A stretch of 64,000 nucleotides of DNA from NCBI GenBank assembly GCA_947095585.1, contig OX352763.1, forward strand, positions 44,132,010-44,196,009. Reading direction: 5' to 3'. Shown here piece after piece: positions 32,290-44,396 of this stretch. Position numbers and translations under genes: made by a program. How positions within the stretch are numbered: position 1 is the first letter of the stretch; every line of letters begins with the position of its first letter. Below the pieces are notes generated by a model. It saw only the letters and a program-made list of their open reading frames with translations. It was not told the origin of the DNA and searched no databases. This DNA comes from Nephrocerus scutellatus. Its lineage: Eukaryota; Arthropoda; Insecta; Diptera; Pipunculidae.

Positions 32290-32850
32290 AATAAAAACAT
32301 TACGCCTACGTGCCATCCCGTGCGGTTCTTGGCAATGAGCTTCAGCTCCCTCCAACTCTTCCCCAATTGCCTTGACTCCTCCTCAACTCTTCTGCGCCAT
32401 GTATTTATCGGACATTGCGTAGTTTGCTATGGAACTGTCGCCTTTTCGGAGTGTATGACCAATCCATTGCTACTTCCGTTCTTGGATGGTTGTGCCTATT
32501 AGTTCCTGACCCGTTCTCTGGGAAAGATGTTCGTTAGAGCTACGGTTAGGCCAGAAAACCCTAAAGATGTTCCGTAGGCACCTATTTACGAACGTTTGTA
32601 ATCTATTTGTGATAGTAGCGGTCACCTTCCAAGTGCTCCACCCATACAGTAGCACAGATTCAACATTTGAACGGAACAGTCGCAGCTTGGTATTGAAGCT
32701 AATCGCAGTGCTTCGCCATATCATGGACATCATTCCAAACTCTGATTTTGCTCCGCGATTCGGTTGACAATGTCCTGTTCGGTTTCACCTTCGGTCGAGA
32801 CAATACTCCCAAGATATTGGAAACTCTACTCTCTCTGCCGGCTGTCCAGC
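32290..32850 (-). pseudogene. L3 LINE 3' end (duplication copy 1)
   Basis: Minus-strand translation has the C-terminal region of an endonuclease/reverse-transcriptase LINE: FNTKLRLFRSNVESVLLYG, TFVNRCLRNIF, RTGQE and KWQWIGHTLRKG-like sequence, then WRRRVEEESRQLGKSW towards 32330. It overlaps in family with 48716-50330, whose end (PVERVESIQYLGNIVSTEGG) lies just upstream. The element is truncated at its 5' side at the duplication border. Confidence 0.8.
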
Positions 32851-34420
32851 TTTACTTTACACCCATCATACAGATAGCCATCGAAACAATACGCAAAGTA
32901 CTCATTAAAATTCCGCTGAGAAATGTGCGCTGTTATTAGATAATAAATAATAAAAATAAATATCTGATGTGGAGTACATATATGGGCAACGCTTTGTTAC
33001 TTATCGCCTTCATAATATGTATTTATTTACTATGAATTAATAGTATTCTATGGAAATATCTAATTTACATTAACTGATTACTAATCACAACGATTTATTC
33101 CATTTTCGTGTCTTTGGGCTAGTTGCAGGAAAGCAGCGTTTGAAACTTGTATTGGATTCTCGTTTGCTAATTATACAAATCGAAAACTCTTCAACTATCT
33201 CCAAACTTACATGCTGCATAAAGCAGATAAATTCCAACAGTGATTCAATTATTTTGATGATCGGCAATCGGTAAAACTTAGTAGTTCTACAATAAATTAA
33301 TACTTATATATATGTTGTATATATATGTTATATACCTGCATGTTGTTGATGTCATGATTTAGTTAGTTAAAAATAAAAACAACCAATAAACATTAAGATT
33401 TTCCTTGTAAATTCTCTAAACGAAGCTACACATGTGTGCAGAGTTTGAACAAGATCGGTTAAATTTTGAAAAAAAAAAAAAAATGGGACCTTGGGCCCAG
33501 ATCACTTCCAAATTTTAACAGAAAGTGTTGTCGTCGAAGATACACATGTGTGCAAAGATTGAATGAAATCGAGCTTTAAGAATTGGATTAAAAATGGATC
33601 ACAAGTCCGGTTGCCCGGTTTTCGTTTAACCGGTATTTCAGACTAATGTTTGACTATTGAAATATCGGTAATTTTTTTAATTTTCCGCGGTCGTTTCGGT
33701 AAATTTCATATAAGATTTATTTTTGTTTTTAATTCTTTTTTAAAATAAAAAAAATAAAAAAGGTAAAGCGGAGTTTCTCAACTTAGCTTAAAAGGATTTT
33801 AGCTTCATGAAAAACCCCTTTTTTTAATATACTTTTCCTCCTAAAACTACCCATGAATAAAAACATTACGCCTACGTGCCATCCCGTGCGGTTCTTGGCA
33901 ATGAGCTTCAGCTCCCTCCAACTCTTCCCCAATTGCCGTGACTCCTCCTCAACTCTTCTGCGCATGCATGTATTTCTCGGACATTGCGTAGTTTGCTATG
34001 GAACTGTCGCCTTTTCGGAGTGTATGACCAATCCATTGCCACTTCCGTTCTTGGATGGTTGTGTCTATTAGTTCCTGACCCGTTCTCTGGGAAAGATGTT
34101 CGTTAGAGATACGGTTAGGCCAGAAAACCCTTAAGATGTTCCGTAGGCACCTATTTACAAACGTTTTGTAATCTATTTGTGATAGTAGCGGTCACCTTCC
34201 AAGTGCTCCACCCATACAGTAGCACAGATTCAACATTTGAACGGAACAGTCGCAGCTTGGTATTAAAGCTAATCCCATTGCTTCGCCATATCATGGACAT
34301 CATTCCAAACTCTGATTTTGCTCCGCGATTCGGCTGACAATGTCCTGTTCGGTTTCACCTTCGGTCGAGACAATACTCCCAAGATATTGGAAACTCTACT
34401 CTCTCTGCCGGCTGTCCAGC
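32851..34420 (+). repeat. 1.56-kb tandem duplication, copy 2
   Basis: The second unit follows copy 1 without spacer and keeps even the anonymous 60-residue frame (33085-33267 against 31523-31705) unchanged. Beyond 34420 the L3 sequence continues (AATGTTTGTTTGATG), which shows that copy 2 has the ancestral right border and that copy 1 was cut from it. Confidence 0.92.
33367..33605 (-). mobile_element. Rep-A 3' part (in duplication copy 2)
   Basis: Counterpart of 31801-32035 with a longer poly-A tract near 33470 and otherwise nearly the same sequence. Confidence 0.75.
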
Positions 34421-34545
34421 AATGTTTGTTTGATGATTTTGATTTTGGCAGTATTAATCTCCAAACCCGCAATATTTGCCTCCCTTTCCACATTCCACAT
34501 TCCACATTGTTGTCATTTGGTGCAGCTCCATAATCCTGTGTGCAC
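33855..34545 (-). pseudogene. L3 LINE 3' end, longer copy
   Basis: It has the same C-terminal domain as 32290-32850 and extends further upstream in the gene to about 34545, including the ESRVSNILGVLSRPKVKPNRT region that corresponds to SIQYLGxIVSTEGGTEED. Several frameshifts are present. The 60-residue frame 33783-33965 (VEEESRQLGKSWRELKLIAKNRTGWHVG) is its C-terminus. Confidence 0.8.
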
Positions 34546-35261
34546 AATCGGAATCGGTGCTTTTATGCGGCTGCGGAAATGCAGTTACGGTTAATGTCAC
34601 AAAAAAGTCTTAGGTTGTGGCTATATGTTCTCCGATTCTTATCTCAAGACAACTTTTTTTGCCGTATAGAAACCCCGCCTTGGGCAAGTTTGTACATAGT
34701 TTTAAGATACCTTGAAGGTTCGGATGGCAAAAAATTTCAGATATTTTTAATTCCGAGGTTAATCTATATCACAACACAATAAATATTGAAAGTGTGGCAA
34801 TATACCTCTGGCATTCTCTAAATAACTGGAAGCAGCGGCTATTCTGTCACGTTTCTTAATTTCATGGTCAATCGATCAATTGGTATTTGTAGCATCAAAC
34901 GGCAGCTTCATTTGATCGGCAGACGACAAGCGCCCTGTTGCTAAGGTGCGCCTATAGATGATACCGCTTGGTTGGTAAACAGACTTGATGACATTTTTAT
35001 TGGGCTTGACCCTTGGATTGCTGCACAATTTTCCGAGTCTTATCTTATAACATAATTCGATAAAAACTTGTCAAAAATTAACGTTTTTTTAATTTTCCTA
35101 GTTTCCTTCGGATCGAGTCCATTGAAGAAAGTTTGGAAAGTACAGTGTTTGCCGTACGAACTTTTAACTGTGACGAACAAGCTTCCTTTCTTTGAATTAT
35201 AATCTGCGAGTAGTCTTATACAAATAACACTAAATTATTAAAAGTTTTAAATAAATGTATT
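34546..35261. other. Spacer
   Basis: No gene or repeat recognised; moderate AT content. Confidence 0.4.
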
Positions 35262-35264
35262 TTG

Positions 35265-35495
35265 ATTATACATATTACGATGATTAAGATATTTTCCCAT
35301 TTTCCATCATTATATTTGGCTCTACAACCGGTGTCCGGTCCTGGCCTCCCGCAAAAAGTCGCTTCACCCGTCCCGATTTATGCCGGCTGTGCACCGCACG
35401 CGATTCATATTGTGTTCGTTCGCTTCGTACTGCACACAGCGCCGGCGCAGGTAGTTCTCTCATTTGTACTCGTATTATTTTTGAAACGCCCATAC
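35265..35495 (-). pseudogene. RTE-type LINE 3' end
   Basis: The reverse complement reads GAAGCGACTTTTTGCGGGAGGCCAGGACCGGACACCGGTTGTAGAGCCAAATATAATGATGG, nearly the same as the end of the RTE at 18415-18478. It is severely 5'-truncated. Confidence 0.8.
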
Positions 35496-35734
35496 AAGCA
35501 CATAAAGCATCAAAGTAATATCAGTAATTGGTATTTACAATGTGGCTCATCCCACATTGAATTTAGTGAACATTAAATTGTAAGTGGTACTAAGTGGGAA
35601 GACGTATTGTTCTTTTGAAAGTTTGTCAATTGTGGTTGATAAGCAAGGATTGGCAACTGATTAGGGGAAACTCTTAACTGCAGATGCAACAAGTAAATGT
35701 AAAAAAAACAAACAAACTGTTATGTATCGGGCCT

Positions 35735-35800
35735 ATTTCAAAGTATTTTCTATTTTCAATGCATCACACGCGCCACATGCGTTACACGCGGCATATAAAA
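35735..35800 (+). repeat. Rep-E fragment
   Basis: TCGGGCCTATTTCAAAGTATTTTC and the CACACGCGCCAC block match the reverse complement of 60057-60110 and the plus strand of 26286-26338. The surrounding 35496-35734 and 35801-35924 are unassigned. Confidence 0.45.
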
Positions 35801-35924
35801 AAATTTAAAGGACAATGCCAAGGGATAAGTCCCTGAATGACTTTCGTCACGGCAAAAAGTTGGGCTATGCCCTTTATTAAAATTAAAAATTATAAATTCG
35901 AAGGAATGTGAATTACAATATATC

Positions 35925-38750
35925 ACAATCCTTACGTTTGTAGCCGGTTTCAGATTATTTTCTCAGAATTATCTCTGATTCATTGAAAAAAGCAATACGA
36001 AAAAACGAACACGAAACTAAAACGACGCGAGTTCAAATACTTTTATCAGTGAGTCATGGTCAGGGAAAACTACAAAAAACCTTGACCAAGAAAATATTAC
36101 AAAATAAACAACAATTATTATAAATAATTCAAAAAATACAATCAATAATAATTTTATTATATAAAATAATCGTATCCTCTAATGAACACTACGGTCGTCC
36201 TTCAGGAAGTTGTTGACAGCTATTTTGAAGGCCTGTAAATTATAAGATTCAGGAAAAACGGAGTCGACCAATTGATTCCACATCGAAGTCACTCTCGGAT
36301 AAAAGGACGATTTGAAGTGTTGGGTTCTACATGAGAACGGTTTTAAGGCAAATCTATGTTGATTAGACCTCAAACGAGTGTTAACGTTGCTGACAAATGG
36401 ACGTGGGAATAGAGAACTGGTTTCTGAAGAACATCTACCGTTGTAAAATTTGTAGAAAACTGATAAAGCTCCAACATTACGTCTATGCTCCAAAGAATCA
36501 AGAGATGAAGTAATTGTTACATCGTTTATCAAACGGATAACTCTATTTTGAATTCCATCAAGATGAACCAAATGCGATCTTGGAGCCCTACCCAAAACAA
36601 ATGAATGGTCTAACATAACATTTATATAATCTTAATACTTCAGAGGGGCTGAAGTAAAAATTACAACGTTTTATTAAGCCCAAGCATTGGCTCGCTCTTT
36701 TTGAGATTTCATAAATATGTTCCTTCCAGGAAAGTTCACTAGAAACTTTCAAACCTAACATCTTAAGTGAAACTGATCTCCCAATAGTGGCACCATTAAT
36801 TACTGGTGCTACGTAATGTTGAATTGCCTTTTGAGAAAAAAGACAAGACTGGAATTTATTTGGGTTAAATTCCACCCTATTAGATCTTCCCCAATCAAGA
36901 ATAACTTGAATGTTCGACAGAATTGTCGAATTCATTAATTCACGCGAACCAATCCAGCGAGAATTGCATTCTTTTTGACTAACAAACTCCATTGAAGCCG
37001 ATAACGTCGTATTATCAGCAAATGAGTGGATATCACATGTTGTAGAAGACAACAAGTCATTGATATATATTAAGAATAATGTAGGCGATAAGGATGACCC
37101 TTGAGGAACGCCAGCATTGATCTCATGCGAAGATGAGGAAAAACCATTCACCATTGCGGTTCCATAAATAATCCTCAATCCATGTAATGAGAGATGGGTG
37201 TAAGTTGAGCGCACGAATCTTATTAATAAGACAATCATGCCAAACTCTATCAAAAGCCTTAGAAATATCCAAGGACACAACGCTTGATTCGCCTAGATTT
37301 TCAAGGCTTCGCTCCCAACAATGAGTCATGTACGTCATTAGTTCACCTGAAGATCGATTTTTTCGAAATCCATACTGTACATCAGATAAAAGAGCTCATT
37401 AGTTTGAAATTAATGATAGATTCCATTGCTTTTGACAAAACTGACAACAGAGCAATAGGGCGGTAGTTAGTTGGTGCAGACTAATCACCTTTTTTCGGGA
37501 CGGGTTGAATATTAGCTATTTTCCAAATTGACGGAAAAACACCTGTCTTCATTGAGAGATGAAACAATTTGCTAAGCGGATTAGCCAAAGTATGATGACA
37601 TCTTTTCAATAATAATGGTGGAATACCGTCGGGTCCAGTTGCTTTATTGGGGTCAAGTTCTTTAAGAATTTTGGAAACAACCCGACGACGGAAATAAATT
37701 GAAGACATACCTAGGCCTACATTCGGAAGAATTAGTGGACTTTGGTTAGAAAATGGAAGGGTTGACGCACTAGCAAAATGCGAAGCTAAGAGATTGGCTT
37801 TCTGAATATCAGTTTTATAAAGAATACCATTATGGAATAAAGTAGGAACAGAAAAAGTCTTTTCTCCAAAGTTTCTTTTAACCATTGCTGCAAATGTCCA
37901 AAAGCTTTTAATGTTTGAATCATAATCTAAAATTTTCCGCATGCTATCTCGAATATTTTGGTCATTTATTATTTTAGACCTGTTAATTATAGCGTAAGCT
38001 CTATTTCTGGCTATTCTAAACTTAACAAGGTTTTCTACGGATGGGAAATTAACGTAGTCAAATGGGCTGATTTTTTACTCGCGACTGCTGACCTGCAGTT
38101 ATCATTAAACCACTTATTCTTACGAATATTGCTTTTCTTAAACGAGGAAGGAATGAAATTTTTCATTCCTAGCAGAATGGTTAACGTGATCAGTTGAGAT
38201 GCTTTATCAGCATTATTGTTGGTAAAGCAGGTTGACCAATCAAATGAGCTAAAAAATTGATTCAGGAGTTCCCAGTTAGCATTTTTGAAGTGCCAGAGTA
38301 GCCTTTTACTTGTTGACTCTACATTGGTTGGGGTTATTGAAAATTTGGCTAATACCAGAGCGTGGTCGGAAAGACCTAATGGAGCAGATAAATCAATTAA
38401 ATATTTATTTGGCATAGAAGTTAGAAATAAATCTAATAGGTGAGGTGATTGACCAGATGTATCGGGATACCTAGTTGGCTTATCGACGAGTTGTGTTTGA
38501 AGATTGGTATCTGAAAATAGTTCTGCGGATTCACCTGATCGATCTCTGCCATTCGAATATGTCAACCAAGAATCATTAAGGACATTAAAATCTCCCAAGA
38601 CTACTAATTCTGAAGTTGGTGAGGATTCGTTAATCTTGTCAATTGTTTCCGATAAATTATCAAATTCAATAATAGTGTCATCAGGTGACAAATTAGGACT
38701 ACGATATAGGGATCAAATAAACATTCAATGCTATTAAAATCTCAATCCAT
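35925..38750 (-). pseudogene. J1 LINE (jockey/CR1-like), best copy
   Basis: Minus-strand blocks in order: endonuclease (38035-38691), linker plus RT fingers (37481-37942, PNKATGPDGIPPLLLKR), RT palm (36588-37340: SLDISKAFDRVWHD, GVPQGSSLSPTLFLIYINDLL, HSFADNTTL), thumb and C-terminus (36179-36616, HRRNVGALSVFYKFYNG, WNQLVDSVFPESYNLQAFKIAV). The frame is broken in at least four places. The endonuclease has GDFN and SDH catalytic boxes. The RT YADD-type box reads FADN. The 3' UTR is 35925-36178. It is 5'-truncated at about 38750 against Rep-A, so ORF1 is absent. Confidence 0.92.
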
Positions 38751-39267
38751 ATCGTATTAATCCGATTTTCTTCAAATTTTATATACGCGTGTATCTCAGA
38801 TAGACAACATTTTTTCTAAAAATTTTGGAGACCCCGGGCCCCGGGTTCGTGGGGCCCCATAAGTTTTTTTTATAAAAATTAACCCGATTTTCTTTAAATT
38901 TTATATACGCGTGTATCTCAGATAGACAACACTTTTTGTAAAATTTTTGGAGACCGCGGGCCCCGGGTTTGTGCGACCCCATAAATTTGTTTTAAAAAAG
39001 TTAGCCCGATTTTCTTCAAATTTTATACACATGTGTATCTCTGATGGACAACACTTTTTGTAAAAATTTTGGAGTTCCCAGGCTCCAGGGTCATTGGGCC
39101 CAAAATTTTTTTTTAAAAAAAATTAACCCGATTTTTTTTAAATTTTATATATGTGTGTATCTCCGATGGACAACACTTTTTGCAAAAATTTTTGTGGCCG
39201 GGGTCTTGAGGCCCCATACAATTTTTTTTAAAAGTTAACCCGATTTTCTTCAAATTTTATAAACATA
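38751..39267 (+). mobile_element. Rep-A array, left of the Helitron
   Basis: Five monomers of about 115-120 bp, each with CCCGATTTTCTTCAAATTTTAT, an ATACGCGTGTAT or ACACATGTGTAT core, a GACAACACTTTTTGTAAAA block and a GC-rich CCCGGGCCCCGGG-like box. The array starts abruptly inside a monomer at the J1 border and stops at 39267, where a reverse Helitron begins; it resumes at about 42325. Confidence 0.85.
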
Positions 39268-39410
39268 CTAGCTTATTACCCGGCGTTGCCCAGGTATTTA
39301 TTCATTCCAATCTTCTATTAGACAGTGGTAGAAAAAGAATGATATCTATCTTTACTTGGTTGTATACAATGTTTTTAGTTTCACCTTCAAGAGCAGGAAT
39401 AAATAAATTC

Positions 39411-39731
39411 TTAGGTCAACCCAACCCAGAGCAAGCAAAATAAAGTCGTCCGTGGGAAAAATCTGGCGATCTCAAATCTATACTCCGCAGTACTTAATAA
39501 ACTGTCCGACTTATTGATCGTCATCGAAAACCAAGTTTTTACTGGAAATTGCCATCTCTCAAATTTAAAAGGAAGATCCGTCGAAATGAGTGCTATCCGT
39601 GGGATAAAAACTGTTTCACACTGTCCCTTTTCTGTGAAGATAGATGCTTCGGCATCTCTTTTACACACAGTCTTGTGCCGTTGCAAAGTTTTGGCGAGTC
39701 GAGAATCCGTAGTAAAATAATTGGATATCAA
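39411..39731 (-). pseudogene. Helitron helicase C-terminal relic (first copy)
   Basis: This 106-codon frame has FTEKGQCETVFIPRIALISTDLPFKFERWQFPVKTWFSMTINKS and then degraded C-terminal motifs. It keeps the FKFERWQFPVK segment that is missing from the copy at 12318-12500. Partial duplicates lie at 40313-40501 and 41084-41272, where the part after FKFERW is cut. Confidence 0.8.
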
Positions 39732-41853
39732 ACTGTAAGACGATGTGGTGGCAATCCAAACAAATTAAGTGAGTTTAGAACTCAGTTAGCTAATTAACTT
39801 CCTCATCAGTATCTACAAAGGTATCGATACACTTATATTCAGTGACTATGCCTATAAACATGGCAAGTATTTGATTATTTATTTCGTGGTTGTCTCCATT
39901 TTTAGTAGCAAGAATGGCCCCTTCTAGCAACCGGTTCAAAATTTTATAGTTTTGAGAAACAGCCGGATAAGTAGATCTACCTTTTCAAATTTGAAGTAGA
40001 AGCGACAATGTACTCACCCCCAAATTCGTCGCCAAATGGTCGCCGAGTACCATTCTATACACCACTATTCATCAAAGCGACCCCAAAACCTATGAGATCG
40101 ACACTAATATCGTCACCCTCCCCCCCTCCGTGGAGACAACTCACCCATAGGAATGTCCTACCAACACTATTAATCTCAGTGGCCCCGAGAGTTATTTAGT
40201 GTACACTAATATCGGTCACCCCCCCAGGTATCGACCCCATCTCCCTAGAGCTGTCTTACCATCGCCATTCAACTCAAAGACCACGAAAACCATAATATCG
40301 ACACTAATATTCTTAGGTCAACCATCTCTCAAATTTAAAAGGAAGATCCGTCGAAATGAGTGCTATCCGTGGGATAAAAACTGTTTCACACTGTCCCTTT
40401 TCTGTGAAGATAGATGCTTCGGCATCTCTTTTACACACAGTCTTGTGCCGTTGCAAAGTTTTGGCGAGTCGAGAATCCGTAGTAAAATAATTGGATATCA
40501 AACTGTAAGACGATGTGGTGGCAATCCAAACAAATTAAGTGAGTTTAGGAACTCAGTTAGCTAATTAACTTCCTCATCAGTATCTACAAAGGTATCGATA
40601 CACTTATATTCAGTGACTATGCCTATTAACATGGCAAGTATTTGATTATTTATTTCGTGGTTGTCTCCATTTTTAGTAGCAAGAATGGCCCCTTCTAGCA
40701 ACCGGTTCAAAATTTTATAGTTTTGAGAAACAGCCGGATAAATAGATCTACCTTTTCAAATTTGAAGTAGAAGCGACAATGTACTCACCCCCAAATTCGT
40801 CGCCAAATGGTCGCCGAGTACCATTCTATACACCACTATTCATCAAAGCGACCCCAAAACCTATGAGATCGACACTAATATCGTCACCCTCCCCCCCTCC
40901 GTGGAGACAACTCACCCATAGGAATGTCCTACCAACACTATTAATCTCAGTGGCCCCGAGAGTTATTTAGTGTACACTAATATCGGTCACCCCCCCAGGT
41001 ATCGACCCCATCTCCCTAGAGCTGTCTTACCATCGCCATTCAACTCAAAGACCACGAAAACCATAATATCGACACTAATATTCTTAGGTCAACCATCTCT
41101 CAAATTTAAAAGGAAGATCCGTCGAAATGAGTGCTATCCGTGGGATAAAAACTGTTTCACACTGTCCCTTTTCTGTGAAGATAGATGCTTCGGCATCTCT
41201 TTTACACACAGTCTTGTGCCGTTGCAAAGTTTTGGCGAGTCGAGAATCCGTAGTAAAATAATTGGATATCAAACTGTAAGACGATGTGGTGGCAATCCAA
41301 ACAAATTAAGTGAGTTTAGAACTCAGTTAGCTAATTAACTTCCTCATCAGTATCTACAAAGGTATCGATACACTTATATTCAGTGACTATGCCTATAAAC
41401 ATGGCAAGTATTTGATTATTTATTTCGTGGTTGTCTCCATTTTTAGTAGCAAGAATGGCCCCTTCTAGCAACCGGTTCAAAATTTTATAGTTTTGAGAAA
41501 CAGCCGGATAAATAGATCTACCTTTTCAAATTTGAAGTAGAAGCGACAATGTACTCACCCCCAAATTCGTCGCCAAATGGTCGCCGAGTACCATTCTATA
41601 CACCACTATTCATCAAAGCGACCCCAAAACCTATGAGATCGACACTAATATCGTCACCCTCCCCCCCTCCGTGGAGACAACTCACCCATAGGAATGTCCT
41701 ACCAACACTATTAATCTCAGTGGCCCCGAGAGTTATTTAGTGTACACTAATATCGGTCACCCCCCCAGGTATCGACCCCATCTCCCTAGAGCTGTCTTAC
41801 CATCGCCATTCAACTCAAAGACCACGAAAACCATAATATCGACACTAATATCG
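39552..41853. repeat. Three near-identical 770-bp units in the Helitron
   Basis: Sequence starting ATCTCTCAAATTTAAAAGGA (39552) recurs at 40323 and 41094, spacing 771 and 771, through the satellite units ending near 40311, 41082 and 41853. Only a handful of differences are visible (for example near 39972/40742, 39857/40627 and 40548). Copies 2 and 3 begin with the same join, CTTAGGTCAACC to ATCTCTC, a 131-bp deletion relative to the first copy, so they arose by re-duplication of one rearranged unit. Confidence 0.93.
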
Positions 41854-42056
41854 GTCACCCCCCCCCCCTCAGTTATCCACCCCATCCCCCTAGAGCTATC
41901 TTACCATCACCATTCAACTCAGCGACCACAACAACCATAGAATCAACACTAATATCGGAAACCCCCCCTTAGTTATCATCCCATCTCCCTAGATCTGTGT
42001 TACCATCACCATTCAACTCAGCGACCCGTCCATAGAATCAACTTTAAAAACGATCA

Positions 42057-42076
42057 CCCCCCCCCCCCCCCCCCCC
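42057..42076 (+). repeat. Homopolymer C tract, about 20 bp
   Basis: An uninterrupted run of C in the satellite part of the reverse Helitron, the counterpart of the G runs at 11800-11810 in the forward copy. Length is prone to slippage and sequencing error. Confidence 0.85.
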
Positions 42077-42324
42077 GGCGGAAATATAACTCACCCATAG
42101 GAGTGTACTACCAGCACTATTCGTCTTGGCGATACCGAAAACGGTGGGTCCGACACTTAAATCGCCAGTCATGCCTCCCCCAGCCAAAAAACGTGCTACC
42201 CCCCCCACCTATATTTGATTCCACATAGTAACTAATATGTATACTAAGTTTGGTTGTAATTGTTCAAGTCGTTCCAGAGCTAGTTAGGCACAAATATACA
42301 AATATATATACAAATAAATAATAA

Positions 42325-43155
42325 ATTGGAGACCACGGGCACCGGGGTGGTAAGGCCCCACACATTTTTTTTTTTAAATTAACCTGATTTTCTTCAAATT
42401 GTACATACATATGTATCTCCGATGGACAACATTTTTTGTACAAATTTTAGAGACACCGGGGTCGTGAGGCCATATACAAATTTTTTTTAAAAATTAACCC
42501 GATTTTCTTCAAATTTTATATAGATGTGTATCTCCGATGGACAACACAAATTTTGGAGACCGTGGGGTTGTTACCAAATTTAAAAAAAAATTAAGCCGAT
42601 TTTCTTTAAATTTTATACACATGTGTATCTCCTATGGACAACACTTTTTGTAAAAATTTTGGAGACCCTGGGCCCTGGGGTCGTGAGGCTCCAGGCTCCA
42701 TACTAATCTTTTAAAAAAATTAACCCGATTCTTTTCAAATTTTATATAGATGTGTATCTCCGATGGACAACACTTTTTCTAAAGATTTTGGTGACCCTGG
42801 GCCTCGGAGTCGGGGGGCTCCCATTCAAATATTTTACAAAATTTACTCAACTTTCTCCAAATTTTATATACATGTGTATCTCCCATGGACAACACAATTT
42901 TGCAGACCCTGGGGTCGTGGGGCCATATACAAATTTTTTAAAAAAATTAATTCGATTTTCTTCAAATTTTATACACAAAACAAAAGTTTTTGCAAAATTT
43001 TTGGAGTGATCGGGCCTTGAGACCCGAGTGGTGCACATGTACATTTTTTAAAAATTAGCCCGTCGATTTTCTTCAAATTTTAAACACATAATATGTATCT
43101 TCTTTTAGAGAATTTTCATGAAAAATATTAATTTTTATGGGTTGTTTTTTTATTA
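42325..43155 (+). mobile_element. Rep-A array and 3' end, right of the Helitron
   Basis: About seven more monomers continue the array of 38751-39267, ending with TTTTAGAGAATTTTCATG (43104 on) and TTTTTATGGGTTGTTTTTTT, the family 3' end. One monomer-length interval is partly lost at the Helitron border. Together with the left part the array has at least twelve monomers, the longest in the window. Confidence 0.82.
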
Positions 43156-43344
43156 TTACTACTTGTGTACATATGTTATACGAGTAGGTACTAAATTTCC
43201 AAGTAAAACTTGTGTGTATACGGAGGGGTTGTCTTTTATATTTCGGGATTGGGCAACCCCAGTGCTGCCGTCTGGTAACTGATGTCTCTAACGTAATGTT
43301 TGACTTTTTAGACAGTATATTTACTCAGAAAATTTTTTTATACC

Positions 43345-43610
43345 GTCGCTATTTGAAAACGTTTTTATTAGCTCGCTTTCGTGTACGTTTGTCTGTGCGG
43401 GTGGAATTTTGTTATTGATTTTAAACTAACTTCCCATTAAGCTAGAGACTTGAAACTTTAAAACTTTAACAAGACAACAAATCACAAGAAAAAAAAATTA
43501 ATTCAACGTGTGTTTGCAATTTGTTTCAGATGTTTGCTATCTGACTATGTTACTACGCATAATACTCGTTTTAAATTAAAAGTGTATTTTTATTAGCTAA
43601 CATGTTTGTT
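43345..43610 (+). repeat. Rep-D copy inside the mariner
   Basis: Blocks match 893-1030 (AACGTTTTTATTAGCTCGCTT at the left; ACGCATAATACTCGTTTTAAA and TGTATTTTTATTAGCTxA at the right). This copy has an extra middle of about 150 bp. It lies between the mariner end and the transposase start. Confidence 0.45.
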
Positions 43611-43646
43611 TTTATAGTGATTTCAAAATTTCATTTCAGTGCAAAA

Positions 43647-44396
43647 TTGGAACTAAATCGTGAACATTTTCGTGTGATTATTTTTTACAACTTTTGACGT
43701 GGATTAACTTAACAACAGTGCATTGATGAACCGAATTCGGTGATCAAGGACCAGTGTTTATCGAGGATTTACAGAATTTAATCGTCGCCGCAGTTCGCTC
43801 AACGACGAATGTCGTGAAAGTCGTCCAAAATCGGTTGCTGTTTTGGACAAAATTGATGCTGTGCGTGAACTAATAAATCAAGATCGACATGTAACTTATC
43901 GTGTGATTGAGGCATTCTTGGGCATTAGTGGGACCAGCATACATACATTCGATATTGCATGAACATTTAGCCGTCAAAAAGGTTTGTTCGCGTCGCTCAA
44001 AACACGACTCGTGTCAATTGTTCCAAAGTTATGCTTAAAAATATTATCGCGGTGCTTTAAAACATGTCTATAACATCGTGAGAGGTAACGAATCTTGGAT
44101 CTATGCGTCAGAAACCAAACAGTCGACGGTATTGGTGTTCAAATGGTCTTCGGCGAAATAAGGAAAACCAACCGCCGATGACGGACCATACTGCACCATG
44201 ACTATGCGAGCTTTTACACATCGGCACAAACAACTAAATATTTGACCGGTCAAAACAGTGAATTAATCGGTCATCGGCGTTAGAAATGAATGTTTTGAAG
44301 TTACCTCAATCGGAAGAAAAAAATTTCTTCGAAAGTTGGTTCAAACAATTGCAAAATTATATTGATCTTCATGGAGAATATTTTGAAAAACAATAA
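43647..44396 (+). pseudogene. Mariner transposase relic with deletion
   Basis: The N-terminal block (LELNREHFRVIIFYNF) lacks its ATG, which is now TTG at 43647. IDAVRELINQDRHVTYR-like and LGISGTSI sequence follows. The first catalytic box reads RGNESWIYA instead of TGDESWI, and the second HHDY instead of HHDN. The region between them and the PPYSPDLA box are lost. It ends LHGEYFEKQ and TAA (44394-44396). With 750 nt against about 1,035 expected, several catalytic parts are missing. Confidence 0.88.

Larger units (their letters stand above)
31289..32850 (+). repeat. 1.56-kb tandem duplication, copy 1
   Basis: From ACTTTACACCCATCATACAG (31293) to GGCTGTCCAGC (32850) the sequence is repeated at 32853-34420, about 1,562 bp downstream, with only a few substitutions and small indels (poly-A length near 31905, a GC-to-GCAT-type change near 32397). 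The unit holds an anonymous AT-rich part, a Rep-A end and an L3 LINE tail. AGC stands at both borders, allowing microhomology-mediated duplication. Confidence 0.92.
39268..42324 (-). mobile_element. Reverse Helitron with internal 770-bp triplication
   Basis: On the minus strand it ends GGCAACGCCGGGTAATAAG then CTAG (39268-39271) followed by T, matching the 3' end of the inner Helitron at 12754. It contains the helicase relic, minisatellite units in reverse, and the head segment (CACCTATATTTGATTCCACATAGTAAC, 42210 on) matching 10685-10745. The 5' TC terminus is not seen and the element fades at about 42324 into Rep-A. It was copied from the same family as 10611-12754, with fewer satellite units but three copies of a 770-bp block. 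Confidence 0.82.

Noticed and set aside
40008..40199. Repeated 63-codon proline/serine-rich frames at 40008, 40779 and 41549
   Set aside because: They are the minisatellite and flanking Helitron sequence in the 770-bp units; the forward Helitron has no such frame.
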